Source: Acidobacteriota bacterium
Lineage (GTDB): Bacteria; Acidobacteriota; Terriglobia; Bryobacterales; UBA6623
Length of the DNA stretch: 51,215 bases
Assembly (NCBI GenBank): GCA_027624045.1
Contig: JAQBUE010000012.1
Span: 1-51,215 of the forward strand
Reading direction: 5' to 3'
The notes under the pieces were generated by a model. The model saw only the letters and a list, made by a program, of their open reading frames with translations, did no database searches and was not told the origin of the DNA. This document shows positions 15,184 to 24,475 of this stretch, piece after piece. The translations under genes were made by a program, and so were the position numbers. Positions within the stretch are counted from its first letter, which is position 1. The number at the start of each line of letters is the position of its first letter.

Positions 15184-16449
15184 ATGTTGAAGATCATCCC
15201 GAGCGCCGACAAAGCCGCTCTTGACCGCCTGCTGAAGCGCCGCCAGGTGCGTCTGGACAGTGCGGAAGCCGTTGTCGAGCCGATCATCGAGGCGGTCCGC
15301 AAGCGCGGCGACCGAGCACTGATCGAGTACGCCCGCAAGTTCGACGGCCTCGATCGCCCTGCGCTTCGGGTTCCTGTGGAAGAGCTGCAAGCGGCGCATC
15401 GAGAGCTTTCCGCTGAGTTGAAGCGTGCTCTTGAAATAGCGTCAGGGCGCATCCGCCGCTTCGCCGAACTGCAAAAACCCCGTGAGTGGAGCAAGGCGGC
15501 CGGCCGGGGATCGAAGCTGGGGCAGATCGTGCGTCCGCTGGCATCGGTGGCGGCGTATGTTCCCGGTGGCCGCTATCCTCTGCCCTCGACGTTGATGATG
15601 ACCGTCATACCCGCGCAGGCAGCGGGTGTGCGGACGATCTCGGTCGCATCGCCGCGGCCCACTTCGGTCACGTTGGGAACGGCCGGGTTTCTGGGAGTGA
15701 GTCATTTGTTCCACATGGGCGGAGCGCAGGCGATCGCGGCGTTTGCCTTCGGGACAGAGTCGGTGCCACGCGCGGAACGGATTGTCGGCCCCGGTAACAT
15801 CTACGTCGCGGCGGCCAAGAAGCTGCTGGCGGGCACGGTGGGAATCGATTTCATTGCGGGGCCGACGGAGATACTACTGATCGCTGCCAAAGGTGCAACC
15901 AAGAAGGATGCGCGGTCGCTCGCGGCGGACATGCTGGCGCAGGCGGAGCACGATGTTGATGCCAGCGCGGTGGTTCTTACAACCTCGAAGCGGCTTGCCG
16001 AGTGGATCGCCGCCGAGGTCGCGAGGCAGCTCGAGACTCTGCCGACGCGGTCAGTCGCTACGAAAGCCATCGACCGCAATAGCGCTGTCATCGTTGTGGA
16101 ATCCATCGACGAGGCGATGGAGATCTCGAACCGCTTCGCGCCGGAACATCTCTCGATCCCCGACGCTTCGTGGCTTGACAAGGTCGAGAATGCCGGCAGC
16201 GTGTTCGTCGGGAGCTGGAGTCCGGAGGCCGCGGGCGACTATGCCTCTGGCCCGAATCACGTGCTGCCGACGGGCGGAGCCGCGACATTGCGCGGCGGCC
16301 TCTCGGTGCTCGATTACGTGAAGATCATCTCCGTCCAGGAACTGAATGAGCAAGGCTTGCGCCGGCTCGCGCCCGCCATTACGGCCCTGGCGCGCGCCGA
16401 AGGACTTGAAGCCCACGCCCGCTCGATCGAGGTGCGACTCGATGAGTAA
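15184..16449 (+). CDS. hisD: Histidinol dehydrogenase
   Basis: A 421-residue enzyme that oxidises L-histidinol to histidine in two NAD-dependent steps, the last reactions of the pathway. Recognised by AYVPGGRYPLPSTLMMTVIPA, VGPGNIYVAAAKK, GPTEIL, AEHDVDASAVV, and the C-terminal zinc/substrate block GDYASGPNHVLPTGG. Start at ATG 15184 with GGGGA about 8 nt upstream; the frame is open earlier, but that part overlaps hisI. The stop overlaps the hisC start by 8 nt. Confidence 0.96.
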   Translation: MLKIIPSADKAALDRLLKRRQVRLDSAEAVVEPIIEAVRKRGDRALIEYARKFDGLDRPALRVPVEELQAAHRELSAELKRALEIASGRIRRFAELQKPREWSKAAGRGSKLGQIVRPLASVAAYVPGGRYPLPSTLMMTVIPAQAAGVRTISVASPRPTSVTLGTAGFLGVSHLFHMGGAQAIAAFAFGTESVPRAERIVGPGNIYVAAAKKLLAGTVGIDFIAGPTEILLIAAKGATKKDARSLAADMLAQAEHDVDASAVVLTTSKRLAEWIAAEVARQLETLPTRSVATKAIDRNSAVIVVESIDEAMEISNRFAPEHLSIPDASWLDKVENAGSVFVGSWSPEAAGDYASGPNHVLPTGGAATLRGGLSVLDYVKIISVQELNEQGLRRLAPAITALARAEGLEAHARSIEVRLDE

Positions 16450-17530
16450 GACCACCGTGGCGGCGCGGCCCAAACCGCGCCCAGCGATCCAGCGAATGGC
16501 CCCTTATGTTCCACCGACTGGCGGTCGGCGCGGCAAGCTGCGCCTTGATTTCAACGAGAACACCATCGGCTGCTCGGCGCGCGTCGCGGCTTTGCTGGCC
16601 CGTATCTCCTCTGAGCCCGACTTCTTCGCCGTCTACCCCGAGTACACCCAAGCGCGCCCGAAGATCGCTGCCTGGCTGGGACTCAAACCGGAACAATTGC
16701 TGCTGACGAACGGAACCGATGAGGCGATTCACTGCCTGATCAACACCTACGTCGATCCCGGCGATGAAGTTCTGGTTCCCTGGCCGACCTACTCGATGTA
16801 TCAGTTCTACACCGAGCTCGCCGGAGCTGTACCGCGCCGCATCCTCTATCGCGTGCCCGACTTGGCGTTCCCGCTCGACGAACTGCTCAGCGCCATCAAC
16901 GAGAACACACGAGCGATCCTGCTGGCGAATCCGAATAACCCGACCGGCGGAGCAATCGGCCTGGCCACGATCGAGAAGATACTGGCCCGGGCCGGTGATG
17001 CCGCCGTTCTCGTCGACGAGGCGTACTTCGAGTTCTTTGACGTTACGGCGCTCGATCTGCTTGAAGCGTACCCGAACCTATTCGTCAGCCGAACTTTCTC
17101 GAAGACCTACGGCATGGCGGGCTTTCGGGTGGGATGCTTGCTTTCGCAGGCCGAGAACATCGCGCTGGTCGCCAAGGGTCAATCGCCTTATAGCGTGAAC
17201 TCGCTCGCGGCCGCCTGCGCCATGGAAGCGATCGAGGACCAGGAGTTCATCCGGAACTACGTCGCGGAGGTCCTCGCGGCGCGGCAAGATATCGCGGCGG
17301 GGCTCGATCGGCTGGGGGGTGCCCACTACCGAAGTAAAGCGAACTTCGTTCTGGCGCAATTCGGTGACAGTATGAGTAATGTGTGCGCTGGTCTGCGCGA
17401 AACGGGCATTCTGATCCGTGACCGCGGTCACGAAATTCCGGGCGCCGCCCGCATCACCGCCGGCACGCGCGAACAAGCAGCGACGCTGCTGGCAGCCCTC
17501 GAAGACGTTCTGGCCAAAGTACGACAATAG
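16442..17530 (+). CDS. hisC: Histidinol-phosphate aminotransferase
   Basis: A 362-residue fold-type I PLP enzyme that transfers the amino group from glutamate to imidazole-acetol phosphate. Key features: LDFNENTIG near the N-terminus, [19 protein letters not shown] (162-170), DEAYFEF (192-198), and the PLP Schiff-base Lys-221 in [16 protein letters not shown]. Start at ATG 16442, overlapping the hisD stop, which suggests translational coupling. Confidence 0.95.
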   Translation: MSKTTVAARPKPRPAIQRMAPYVPPTGGRRGKLRLDFNENTIGCSARVAALLARISSEPDFFAVYPEYTQARPKIAAWLGLKPEQLLLTNGTDEAIHCLINTYVDPGDEVLVPWPTYSMYQFYTELAGAVPRRILYRVPDLAFPLDELLSAINENTRAILLANPNNPTGGAIGLATIEKILARAGDAAVLVDEAYFEFFDVTALDLLEAYPNLFVSRTFSKTYGMAGFRVGCLLSQAENIALVAKGQSPYSVNSLAAACAMEAIEDQEFIRNYVAEVLAARQDIAAGLDRLGGAHYRSKANFVLAQFGDSMSNVCAGLRETGILIRDRGHEIPGAARITAGTREQAATLLAALEDVLAKVRQ

Positions 17531-17538
17531 GGTTTGTG

Positions 17539-18141
17539 ATGCGAAAAGCCGCCGTCAACCGCGAAACGAAAGAGACGCAGATTCGCGCCCAACTGTCGAT
17601 TGAAGGCAAAGGCCGGTATAACATCTCGACCGGCATCCGCTTCTTCGACCACATGCTCGAACTGTTCACCAAGCACGGCGGCTTCGACCTGGATCTGAAA
17701 GCGACCGGCGACCTTGATGTCGATCAGCACCACACCGTCGAAGATGTGGGTATCGTTCTCGGGCAGTGTTTTTCGCAAGCCCTCGGCGACCGCATTGGCA
17801 TTAACCGCGCCGGCTACTTCGTGATGCCGATGGACGAAACGCTGGCCGTTGTTGCCGTTGATATCAGCGGTCGGCCGGCTCTTGTTTATCATGCGCCGAC
17901 GCGCTTCCGCCTCGTCGGCGATCTACAAACCGAGTTGCTGCATGATTTCTTTGATGGGTTCGTAACGCACTGCGGCTGCAATCTGCACGCCCGAGTTCTT
18001 TACGGGCGCTCAAATCACCACAAGATTGAAGGACTCTTCAAGTGCTTCGCGCGCGCCATGCGCTTTGCCTGCTCGACGGATCAGCGCTTGAAAGATCAGT
18101 TGCCGAGCACCAAGGGATTATTGGAGCGGGCGCACAAGTAG
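17539..18141 (+). CDS. hisB: Imidazoleglycerol-phosphate dehydratase
   Basis: A 200-residue monofunctional HisB without the histidinol-phosphatase domain of enteric HisB. The two metal-binding His clusters are [10 protein letters not shown] and [16 protein letters not shown], with [13 protein letters not shown] before them. Start at ATG 17539, 8 nt after the hisC stop. Because this HisB has no phosphatase domain, histidinol-phosphate phosphatase must come from another gene; the PHP protein at 36323-37210 is the candidate in this window. Confidence 0.96.
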   Translation: MRKAAVNRETKETQIRAQLSIEGKGRYNISTGIRFFDHMLELFTKHGGFDLDLKATGDLDVDQHHTVEDVGIVLGQCFSQALGDRIGINRAGYFVMPMDETLAVVAVDISGRPALVYHAPTRFRLVGDLQTELLHDFFDGFVTHCGCNLHARVLYGRSNHHKIEGLFKCFARAMRFACSTDQRLKDQLPSTKGLLERAHK

Positions 18142-18157
18142 TTCGCGCGCAAATGAC

Positions 18158-18760
18158 ATGATTGCCATCTTCGATTACGGCGCCGGGAACCTTCGTTCCG
18201 TTGAAAATACGCTTGACGCGATCGGCGTCCCCTACGAAATCATCAACGACGCGGGCGGCCTGCGCCGCGCCGACAAGATCATTTTGCCCGGCGTCGGCCA
18301 CTTCGGCCAGCTCATCCGCTCGCTCGATTCCCTCGGCGTGCGCGAAGCATTCAAAGAGCGCATCACTGCCGGCGTGCCGTTCCTGGGAATCTGCCTCGGC
18401 CTGCACGCGCTGTTCGAAAGCAGTGAGGAAGCCCCGGAACTTGCCGGGCTCGGCATCTACCCCGGCATGGTCAAACGGTTTCCGAAAGACGCTCGCGTTC
18501 CTCATATGGGCTGGAACCAGCTTGAACCGAAGGGCGCGCCAAGATTGCTTGCAGAGCTCGACGACAAACCCTACGTCTACTTCGCTCACAGCTACTACGT
18601 CCCCGAAGATGTTGGAGGCGAGCGGGCGGCGGCGCTTTGCGAATACGGCGTTCGTTATACGGGCGCGCTCGAAGCCGGCAACGTGTTCGGGGTGCAGTTC
18701 CATCCTGAAAAGTCCGGCGCGGTCGGACAGCAGATCGTTCGAAACTTCCTGGCATGCTAG
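18158..18760 (+). CDS. hisH: Imidazole glycerol phosphate synthase, glutaminase subunit
   Basis: A 200-residue class I glutamine amidotransferase. It starts [19 protein letters not shown], has the catalytic nucleophile Cys-79 in FLGICLGLH, and ends with the catalytic His/Glu in [10 protein letters not shown]. It supplies ammonia to HisF. The last codons overlap the start of hisF by 7 nt, in keeping with equimolar production of the two subunits. Confidence 0.96.
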   Translation: MIAIFDYGAGNLRSVENTLDAIGVPYEIINDAGGLRRADKIILPGVGHFGQLIRSLDSLGVREAFKERITAGVPFLGICLGLHALFESSEEAPELAGLGIYPGMVKRFPKDARVPHMGWNQLEPKGAPRLLAELDDKPYVYFAHSYYVPEDVGGERAAALCEYGVRYTGALEAGNVFGVQFHPEKSGAVGQQIVRNFLAC

Positions 18761-19518
18761 CGAAACGCATCATTCCGTGTCTTGACGTGAAAGCAGGACG
18801 CGTCGTCAAGGGCGTCAACTTCGTCGAACTGCGGGACGCGGGCGATCCGGTCGAGCTCGCGAATGTTTACAACCGTGACGGCGCCGACGAGCTGGTATTC
18901 CTCGACATCACCGCGTCGAGCGACCGCCGCGACATTATGAAAGATGTCGTCGAGCGCACCGCGCGTCAAGTTTTCATTCCTCTGACGGTGGGCGGCGGCA
19001 TCCGGTCGGTTGCGGACGCGCGCGGCATCCTCGTGGTGGGCGCGGACAAGGTTTCGGTCAACACGGCGGCCGTGGAGCGGCCCGAACTGATCACGGAACT
19101 TTCGGAAGAATTCGGCGCGCAGGCTATCGTTCTCGCCATTGACGCTCGCCGCAACGGCCCAGGCCGCTGGAACGTTTACACCTACGGCGGCCGCACTGAC
19201 ACCGGCATGGACGCCGTCGAGTGGGCCGCGCGCGGAGAGGCCTTGGGCGCGGGAGAGATCCTGCTGACCTCGATGGACCGCGACGGCACGCAAGTGGGGT
19301 TCGACTGCGAGCTGACGCGAGCCGTTTCGAGGGCGACTCACATCCCGGTTATCGCCAGTGGGGGCGGCGGACGCCCCGAGGATTTTATTGATGTGCTCGA
19401 TCGCGGCGAGGCCGACGCCGCCCTGGCGGCTTCGATCTTCCACTACGGGACCCACACCGTGATCGGGCTCAAGCAGACTCTCAAGCAGCAGGATATCTCT
19501 GTCCGCACGACCGGCTGA
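18754..19518 (+). CDS. hisF: Imidazole glycerol phosphate synthase, cyclase subunit
   Basis: A 254-residue beta/alpha barrel. The catalytic Asp-11 lies in [15 protein letters not shown] and Asp-130 in IVLAIDARR. The phosphate-binding loops are VGGGIRS and IASGGGG. It uses ammonia channelled from HisH to close the imidazole ring, releasing AICAR. Its start codon lies inside the end of hisH. The next gene begins 26 nt downstream. Confidence 0.96.
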   Translation: MLAKRIIPCLDVKAGRVVKGVNFVELRDAGDPVELANVYNRDGADELVFLDITASSDRRDIMKDVVERTARQVFIPLTVGGGIRSVADARGILVVGADKVSVNTAAVERPELITELSEEFGAQAIVLAIDARRNGPGRWNVYTYGGRTDTGMDAVEWAARGEALGAGEILLTSMDRDGTQVGFDCELTRAVSRATHIPVIASGGGGRPEDFIDVLDRGEADAALAASIFHYGTHTVIGLKQTLKQQDISVRTTG

Positions 19519-19544
19519 GCCTGATCTGGACCGAAGCTGAAGCG

Positions 19545-20006
19545 ATGCCGCACCTGAACTACTATCTCGACTGGACCGTCTCGGTCTTCATTATTTTCGA
19601 AGCCCAGGTCCTGCTGGTCGATCACAAGCAGCTCAAGAAGTGGCTGCCTGTTGGCGGTCACATCGATCCCGGCGAAGACCCCGAACATGCCGCGCATCGT
19701 GAGGTTGAGGAAGAAAGCGGCCTCTCGATCGAACTAGTTGGCGAGCGCCTTCCTGATGGTTTTGAAGGCACGCGTCCGCTGGTTGCGCCCGCCTATCTGG
19801 ATGTTCACCACATCGCCGGCGAACATCATCACCTGGGCATGATCTACTTCGCGCGAGCCGCGACTGGCGCGATCCGGCTTGCGCCCGACGAACACAACGA
19901 CATCCGCTGGTTCAACGCCGAGGATCTCGAAAGCAGTACGCTGACCATTCCCGACGCTGTGCGCTTCTACGGAAAAGAGGCGATACGCCGCTTGGCAACC
20001 ATATGA
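19545..20006 (+). CDS. NUDIX hydrolase inserted in the his operon
   Basis: A 153-residue protein with a perfect Nudix box GX5EX7REUXEEXGU: Gly-38, Glu-44, Arg-52, Glu-53, Glu-56, Glu-57, Gly-59. The surrounding NLYYxDW-type N-terminus and the His-rich YLDVHHIAGEHHHLGMIYF stretch are typical of the small cytosolic Nudix group. Nudix enzymes split nucleoside-diphosphate-X or related pyrophosphate bonds. It lies between hisF and hisA on the same strand, and its TGA overlaps the hisA ATG (ATGA), so it is translated with the pathway. No HisE gene is seen here, so it may replace PR-ATP pyrophosphohydrolase. Alternatively it is a house-cleaning enzyme. The Nudix assignment is firm; the pathway role is inference. 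Confidence 0.9.
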   Translation: MPHLNYYLDWTVSVFIIFEAQVLLVDHKQLKKWLPVGGHIDPGEDPEHAAHREVEEESGLSIELVGERLPDGFEGTRPLVAPAYLDVHHIAGEHHHLGMIYFARAATGAIRLAPDEHNDIRWFNAEDLESSTLTIPDAVRFYGKEAIRRLATI

Positions 20007-20731
20007 TCATTCCCTGTATCGATCTGATGGACGGTAAAGTCGTCCAACTCATCCAAGGCCGCGAGAAGGCCCTCGAAGGCGAAGCGCCCGAGGTCATGCT
20101 CCAGAAGTTTGCTGAATTCCCTGAGATTCAGGTCATCGATCTCGACGCCGCGATGGGCAAGGGCTCGAACAACGAAATCGTGCTTGCGCTGGCGCGCAGC
20201 ACCGTCGTGCGAGTCGGCGGAGGCGTTCGATCGGTTGAGCGGGCACGGGAGCTTGTCGACGCTGGGGCCTCGAAGGTCATCGTAGGCACATCAGCCTTTG
20301 GGCCGAACGGCGTCCGCCACGATTTTCTCGCGGAAGTCAGCAGTGCGATTGGGAAGGATCGGTTGCTCCCGGCGCTCGATTCGAAGAACGGCCATATCGT
20401 GGTCAAGGGCTGGCAGGAAGCCACCGAGTGGCGCGCCGAAGACGTGATCAACCAGCTCGAACCCTATTGCGGCGGATTCCTATGTACCTACGTCGACAAA
20501 GAGGGGATGCTGCAGGGAACGGACCTTGATTGGTATCGCCGGCTTCGCGATTGCACTGATCGGGAACTCACCGCCGCGGGCGGGATTACGACCATCGAAG
20601 AGATTCAAGCTCTCGATGAGCTATCGATTCACTCCGCGCTTGGGATGGCGATCTATACGGGCCGCCTTGATCTGACTCAGTTGGCCAATCTACAGAGAAA
20701 AGGCTTCCGCGCGGATACGGAAGCCTGTTAA
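20003..20731 (+). CDS. hisA: ProFAR isomerase
   Basis: A 242-residue beta/alpha barrel related to HisF that isomerises ProFAR to PRFAR. Asp-7 (IIPCIDLMDGKVVQL) and Asp-126 (LPALDSKNG) are the acid/base pair. The phosphate loops are VGGGVRS and TAAGGITT. The start overlaps the NUDIX stop by 4 nt. The gene ends in a strong hairpin that spans the last codons. Confidence 0.94.
   Translation: MIIPCIDLMDGKVVQLIQGREKALEGEAPEVMLQKFAEFPEIQVIDLDAAMGKGSNNEIVLALARSTVVRVGGGVRSVERARELVDAGASKVIVGTSAFGPNGVRHDFLAEVSSAIGKDRLLPALDSKNGHIVVKGWQEATEWRAEDVINQLEPYCGGFLCTYVDKEGMLQGTDLDWYRRLRDCTDRELTAAGGITTIEEIQALDELSIHSALGMAIYTGRLDLTQLANLQRKGFRADTEAC
20701..20726 (+). terminator. Hairpin across the end of hisA, putative his operon terminator
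   Basis: AGGCTTCCG (20701-20709) pairs perfectly with CGGAAGCCT (20718-20726), with loop CGCGGATA; the stop codon is at 20729-20731. Only a short mixed T stretch follows (GTTAACTTTC), so it is a weak intrinsic terminator or an RNA-stabilising 3' end. Confidence 0.45.
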
Positions 20732-20790
20732 CTTTCGAGTCTAGAGAGCCACGCTGCCGGACCCGTCGGGAGCTACGCCCGCGACTCGTC

Positions 20791-21201
20791 TCAGTGAGAA
20801 TAAGAGCTCATCGGCCCGAAAGGCGCTTCCGAGTCCTCGGACAACTCCTCTTGGCAGGGGACGCAGTAATGCGCCCACGGTATCGCGTGAAGCCGCTTCA
20901 TGGAAATCGGCTCCTCACACTCGGGGCATGTCCCGTACTCATCGCTTTCCATGCGTGCGAGTGCTGCTTCGATTTCCCGCAGCAACATCACGTCAATGTT
21001 GTTGCGGTTGACGAAGATCCACTCTTCGTGGCTCTGCACTGGAAGGTCTTCCAAGTCCGCCGGCTCGTCACCGCGGGCAAGAGCCTTGGCGGCTTTCGAT
21101 GATCCCAGGCTGGCGCGGATCTCCTCCGCTTTGGCCTCAAGCAAGGCTCGAAACTTCTTGATCTGAGCCTTGGTTACTACCTTCGTTATTCCTTTTTCCA
21201 T
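20791..21201 (-). CDS. DksA/TraR-family zinc-finger regulator
   Basis: A 136-residue protein with an N-terminal coiled-coil-like helical part (KAQIKKFRALLEAKAEEIRASLG, then REIEAALARMESDEYG). A C4 zinc finger follows: CPEC-EEPISMKRLHAIPWAHYC-VPCQ. DksA-type proteins enter the RNA polymerase secondary channel and mediate the stringent response with ppGpp. The acidic tip residues cannot be judged confidently. Start at ATG 21201, with GGAG about 9 nt upstream. It is convergent with the his operon. A consensus promoter 270 nt upstream suggests a long 5' leader. Confidence 0.87.
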   Translation of the reverse strand: MEKGITKVVTKAQIKKFRALLEAKAEEIRASLGSSKAAKALARGDEPADLEDLPVQSHEEWIFVNRNNIDVMLLREIEAALARMESDEYGTCPECEEPISMKRLHAIPWAHYCVPCQEELSEDSEAPFGPMSSYSH

Positions 21202-21475
21202 CACTCACTCTCCCGATCTCAACTGATCCTAGTCCGGCGGACGTTTCCTTATATCGTCCGTTCACTCCAGGTGGGTTAGACCTAGCACCCAACCATTTCG
21301 TTACGTGCCTTCCACCGAAAAAGATTCACCCCTATGGGCGGCACCCTCGCGAGGACCGACACGTCACGCTCGTTGGACGGTTATGAGCCGAACACCGCTA
21401 GCGACAACGAACTAAATCAGCTATCAACATTGGCGCCGCCGGAATCACCCGTCTAAACCAGCGGCGTGCGGGAAT
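21202..21475 (-). ncRNA. Putative long 5' leader or small RNA upstream of the DksA-like gene
   Basis: The promoter at 21483-21511 should start a minus-strand RNA at about 21475. It would run 270 nt before the DksA-like start codon. The segment has no ORF and contains several short complementary blocks, for example GGTGTTCGG with the flanking CCGAACACC-type arms. It matches none of the common RNAs I can check by eye (6S, tmRNA, SRP, RNase P). It could be a regulatory leader or a separate sRNA. Confidence 0.35.
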
Positions 21476-21482
21476 GCTTCAA

Positions 21483-21511
21483 ATTATACGAGCGAAGCAA
21501 CCCTTTGGCAA
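21483..21511 (-). promoter_or_regulatory. Near-consensus sigma-70 promoter, minus strand
   Basis: On the minus strand, TTGCCA (21506-21511) and a perfect TATAAT (21483-21488) are separated by 17 bp. It points towards the DksA-like gene. Between this promoter and the sigma-factor gene at 21806 I see no gene and no clear promoter for that gene. Confidence 0.65.
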
Positions 21512-21805
21512 GGAAAAAATGCACCAAAAACCGCAATATTACACGACACGACCTGGCCAGCCAGCGGGGCGCCCGCGCCTATCATACCCGCAGGAACCAG
21601 CCGAAGGCTAGCACACCGTGTCAAGTCGCCCGGCTGAAGAAGCACCGCCGACGGCAAGAAACGAGGTCGCTCTTTGCACCTTGAGGCTCGGTACCCGGGA
21701 GTGTCTTCGGTATCATAGGTGGGTTCCAGGGAGAATCCGGTATGGACTTGCGAGTAGGGTGGTGAGCGCTTCGTCTCGCTGGGTGTAAGCTCCGGCCGTA
21801 ACCTC

Positions 21806-22459
21806 ATGTCCCGACACGGCGAACTATCAAGCGAGGCCAAAGGCGCCACGGAGAAAGCTTCGCCTTCAGGTACTGGAAATGCTTCCGCGGCCGCGCGTGC
21901 GGAGGACAAGAACGATCCCGAACGGCTGCGGAAGCTGATGGAAGGTTATCAGAAGGCCGATCGCGCCGCCACGACAGAATTGGTGGAGCGGCTGTCGCCG
22001 ATGTTGCTCAGGTTTTTAGCTGGTCCCGTGCAGACGCGCCCCTTCGCGGAGGACATGCTGCAGGATTGCTGGCTTAGGATTCACAAGGCGCGTCACAGCT
22101 ATCGCGAGGGGACGCCCGTCTTGCCGTGGGTCTTCGCTATTGCGCGCCATACGAGGATCGATTCGTATCGCCGCCGACGGCGGATCGACATGAGGGAGTC
22201 TTCGATCGAAGCAAAGAGTGAGGCCTTTCAGCCGGCGGCAAAGCCAGCAGCGGCGCCCGATCTCGATCTCTGGCGGCTCGTCCGCCAGTTGCCTGAGAGC
22301 CAGCAGGAAGTCATCCGAATGCTGAAGATTAGCGGCATGACTGTAGAGGAGGTAGCGAACGCCACCGGAACGACCGTCGGCGCCATTAAGCAGAAAGCTC
22401 ATCGAGCGTACGAGAAGCTGAGAAACTTGCTCGGCGACGGTGGCGGGGTAACGCGATGA
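21806..22459 (+). CDS. ECF-family RNA polymerase sigma factor
   Basis: A 217-residue protein with a hydrophilic N-terminal tail of about 40 residues. A sigma region 2 follows (TTELVERLSPMLLRFL, PFAEDMLQDCWLRIHKARHSYREGTPVLPWVFAIARHTRIDSYRRRRR). After a linker comes region 4 (LPESQQEVIRMLKISGMTVEEVANATGTTVGAIKQKAHRAYEKLR), a helix-turn-helix for the -35 element. It overlaps the anti-sigma gene by 4 nt (ATGA), the usual arrangement for a sigma/anti-sigma pair that is autoregulated. Confidence 0.92.
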   Translation: MSRHGELSSEAKGATEKASPSGTGNASAAARAEDKNDPERLRKLMEGYQKADRAATTELVERLSPMLLRFLAGPVQTRPFAEDMLQDCWLRIHKARHSYREGTPVLPWVFAIARHTRIDSYRRRRRIDMRESSIEAKSEAFQPAAKPAAAPDLDLWRLVRQLPESQQEVIRMLKISGMTVEEVANATGTTVGAIKQKAHRAYEKLRNLLGDGGGVTR

Positions 22460-23259
22460 CGTGCTCTGAAGTCGGCAAACATCTTCACGAGGCCGCGGAG
22501 GCGGGTTCCGGGTCCTTCTCAGAGTCCATTCGCAAGCATCTTGAGGGTTGTGCGCCCTGCCGGGCCTTGTGGGATTTCCTGGCGAGGGAAGAGACGGACG
22601 TGCCGGTGTCCGCCGCGTTGCAGGCGAAGATCACCGGCAGCGTTCTCGAATCTCTGGAGCCGGTCGCTCCGTTAACGAACGCCTGGAAACTCACGCTAGG
22701 CTTCGTATTGATCTTTGGATTGATCTCGGGGGTGTTTGTCGCCGTTTCAGGACTACAAGGCACGGCCGACAGCAGTACGCTTTCTTTCACTGCCTTGCTG
22801 GGCGTGATCGGCGTCGCGGTGTTGCTTGTTTCCATCACCCTGACACGGGAAATGTCGCCCGGGACGCCTCGTCTGCTAACTCCCGCGCGCCTTTTCATCA
22901 CGCTGTTCACGGTCATTTTCATCATCATCGCCTTCCTGTTTCCCTGGGAAATCGGCGACGGGGTTTTCGCGCACAGTTGGCACTGTCTGCGGAGCGGTCT
23001 GGTTTTCTCGATCCCCGCCGCGGTTCTGATCCTGCTGTTGTTGCGGCGTGGCGCGGTGCTTTCGATGTCGGTTGCCGGAGCCGGCGCGGGCCTGCTGGCC
23101 GGGCTGGCCGGGATGACCATACTGCACTTTGGCTGTACGATTAACTCGGCTCCGCACGTGATGATCGCTCACTTCGGAATCGCCAATGCCGGGGCGCTTC
23201 TCGGCTTCCTGCTCGGGCGTTACCTGCCGTACTTCTCACATCGAGCCGATTCGAAGTAA
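22456..23259 (+). CDS. Membrane anti-sigma factor, zinc-finger plus NrsF/DUF1109-like domain
   Basis: A 267-residue protein. The N-terminal cytosolic part (1-70) has an anti-sigma zinc motif, HLEGCAPC (HxxxCxxC). About six hydrophobic segments follow, between about 78 and 260, in the manner of NrsF/DUF1109 proteins. It is expected to hold the upstream ECF sigma factor at the membrane and release it on a signal sensed by the membrane part. The Cys and His residues in the membrane part (SWHCLRSG, LHFGCTINSAPHVMIAHFG) could matter for sensing. The redoxin downstream suggests, but does not prove, a redox signal. Confidence 0.82.
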   Translation: MTCSEVGKHLHEAAEAGSGSFSESIRKHLEGCAPCRALWDFLAREETDVPVSAALQAKITGSVLESLEPVAPLTNAWKLTLGFVLIFGLISGVFVAVSGLQGTADSSTLSFTALLGVIGVAVLLVSITLTREMSPGTPRLLTPARLFITLFTVIFIIIAFLFPWEIGDGVFAHSWHCLRSGLVFSIPAAVLILLLLRRGAVLSMSVAGAGAGLLAGLAGMTILHFGCTINSAPHVMIAHFGIANAGALLGFLLGRYLPYFSHRADSK

Positions 23260-23324
23260 GCGGCGTGTGCAACGGTCAGCGCATCGAGACGTCTTAGAAT
23301 CAGGAAAGAAAGGCGCGGACCGCT

Positions 23325-24416
23325 TTGAAAACTTTCTACATCACGCGACTCGCCGGGGCGCCGGCCCTCGTTGTTTGGATTTGTGTCTTCGCCGCTTTGC
23401 CGATTCAGGCAGCCGACCGCGAGCAGCCCGCCCTCAACAGCGGCCCCGAGGTCGGCGATCTGATCCCGGCTTTCGAGGTGAACGACTCGAGCGGGAAGCC
23501 GCAAACCTTCGAGACCTTGCGCGGGCCGAAGGGCCTGCTGCTTCTGTTCACGCGTTCCGCCGATTGGTGCCCTTTTTGCAAAGGCCATCTTGTGCAACTC
23601 GAACGCCAGCGGGAAGCATTTGAGAGCCGTGGCTATCGGCTGGCGGCTCTTACCTATGACTCACCCGAGATCCTGCGCCACTTTGCCGCGCGCGTTGGCA
23701 TCAACTACCCGCTTCTCTCCGATCCGGATTCCAAGGTCATCCGTGCGTTCGGCATCTTGAACGAAACCGTCCCGGCGTCACACGCCTTTTATGGCATCCC
23801 GAATCCAGGACAGTACTTGATCAACTTTGAAGGCAAGGTGGAAGCCAAGTTCTTCGAGCAAAAGTACTCTGACCGGTTCACCCCTGGCAGTGTCCTCGTC
23901 CGAACACTCAACTCCGATGGATTGGGCGCGCGCTCGGAGACGCGCACCAAGCACCTGACCGTGACCACGTCCGCCAGCGACGCCATCGTGCGCGGCGGCA
24001 ACCGGATCAGCCTCGTGATCGAGGTCGAACTCGATCCGAAGATGCACGTCTACGCTCCGGGTGTTGAGGGATACATCCCGATCGATTGGGTTATGGAAGC
24101 GGAGCAGGGAATCGAAATCTATCCCGCCACTTACCCGGAGTCCGAACTACTCCACCTGGTGGCCATCGACGAAATCGTTCCCGTCTACAACGACCGATTC
24201 CGAATTGTGAAAGACGTGCTCCTGGGAAAGCCCGATGACCTCAAAGCCCTGGCCGGCGGAGGCGACGAGCTTGTGCTTCGAAGCACGTTCCGCTATCAAG
24301 CCTGTGACGACAAGCTCTGCTACTTGCCTGACGAAGTCCCGCTTGAGTGGCGATTCCAGTTAGAGGAGCACGACCGCACCCGCGTTCCTGAAGATCTGCA
24401 ACGGCCCACGCGGTGA
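23325..24416 (+). CDS. Exported redoxin fused to a DsbD-alpha-like domain
   Basis: A 363-residue protein. The TTG start at 23325 is chosen because it gives a normal signal peptide (hydrophobic to about 28, then IQAADRE). Residues about 40-195 form an AhpC/TSA-type thioredoxin fold with the active site W-C82-P-F-C85 and the peroxiredoxin-like GINYPLLSDPDSKVIRAFGI. Residues about 210-355 resemble the N-terminal disulphide-accepting domain of DsbD, including the pair CDDKLCYLPDEVPLEW. A single chain may therefore combine periplasmic thiol oxidoreductase and electron-transfer partners. It follows the sigma/anti-sigma pair by 65 nt and may be part of that regulon. Confidence 0.78.
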   Translation: MKTFYITRLAGAPALVVWICVFAALPIQAADREQPALNSGPEVGDLIPAFEVNDSSGKPQTFETLRGPKGLLLLFTRSADWCPFCKGHLVQLERQREAFESRGYRLAALTYDSPEILRHFAARVGINYPLLSDPDSKVIRAFGILNETVPASHAFYGIPNPGQYLINFEGKVEAKFFEQKYSDRFTPGSVLVRTLNSDGLGARSETRTKHLTVTTSASDAIVRGGNRISLVIEVELDPKMHVYAPGVEGYIPIDWVMEAEQGIEIYPATYPESELLHLVAIDEIVPVYNDRFRIVKDVLLGKPDDLKALAGGGDELVLRSTFRYQACDDKLCYLPDEVPLEWRFQLEEHDRTRVPEDLQRPTR

Positions 24417-24475
24417 GGAGTGCGTGCCAGCCTTGCGCCGGCTTGGTCGCCGAACAGTGAATTGGCGTAAAGCCT

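Noticed and set aside
21466..21684. 72-codon plus-strand ORF between the DksA-like and sigma genes
   Set aside because: Lys/Arg-rich without a ribosome site, and it lies over the minus-strand promoter; unlikely to be coding.
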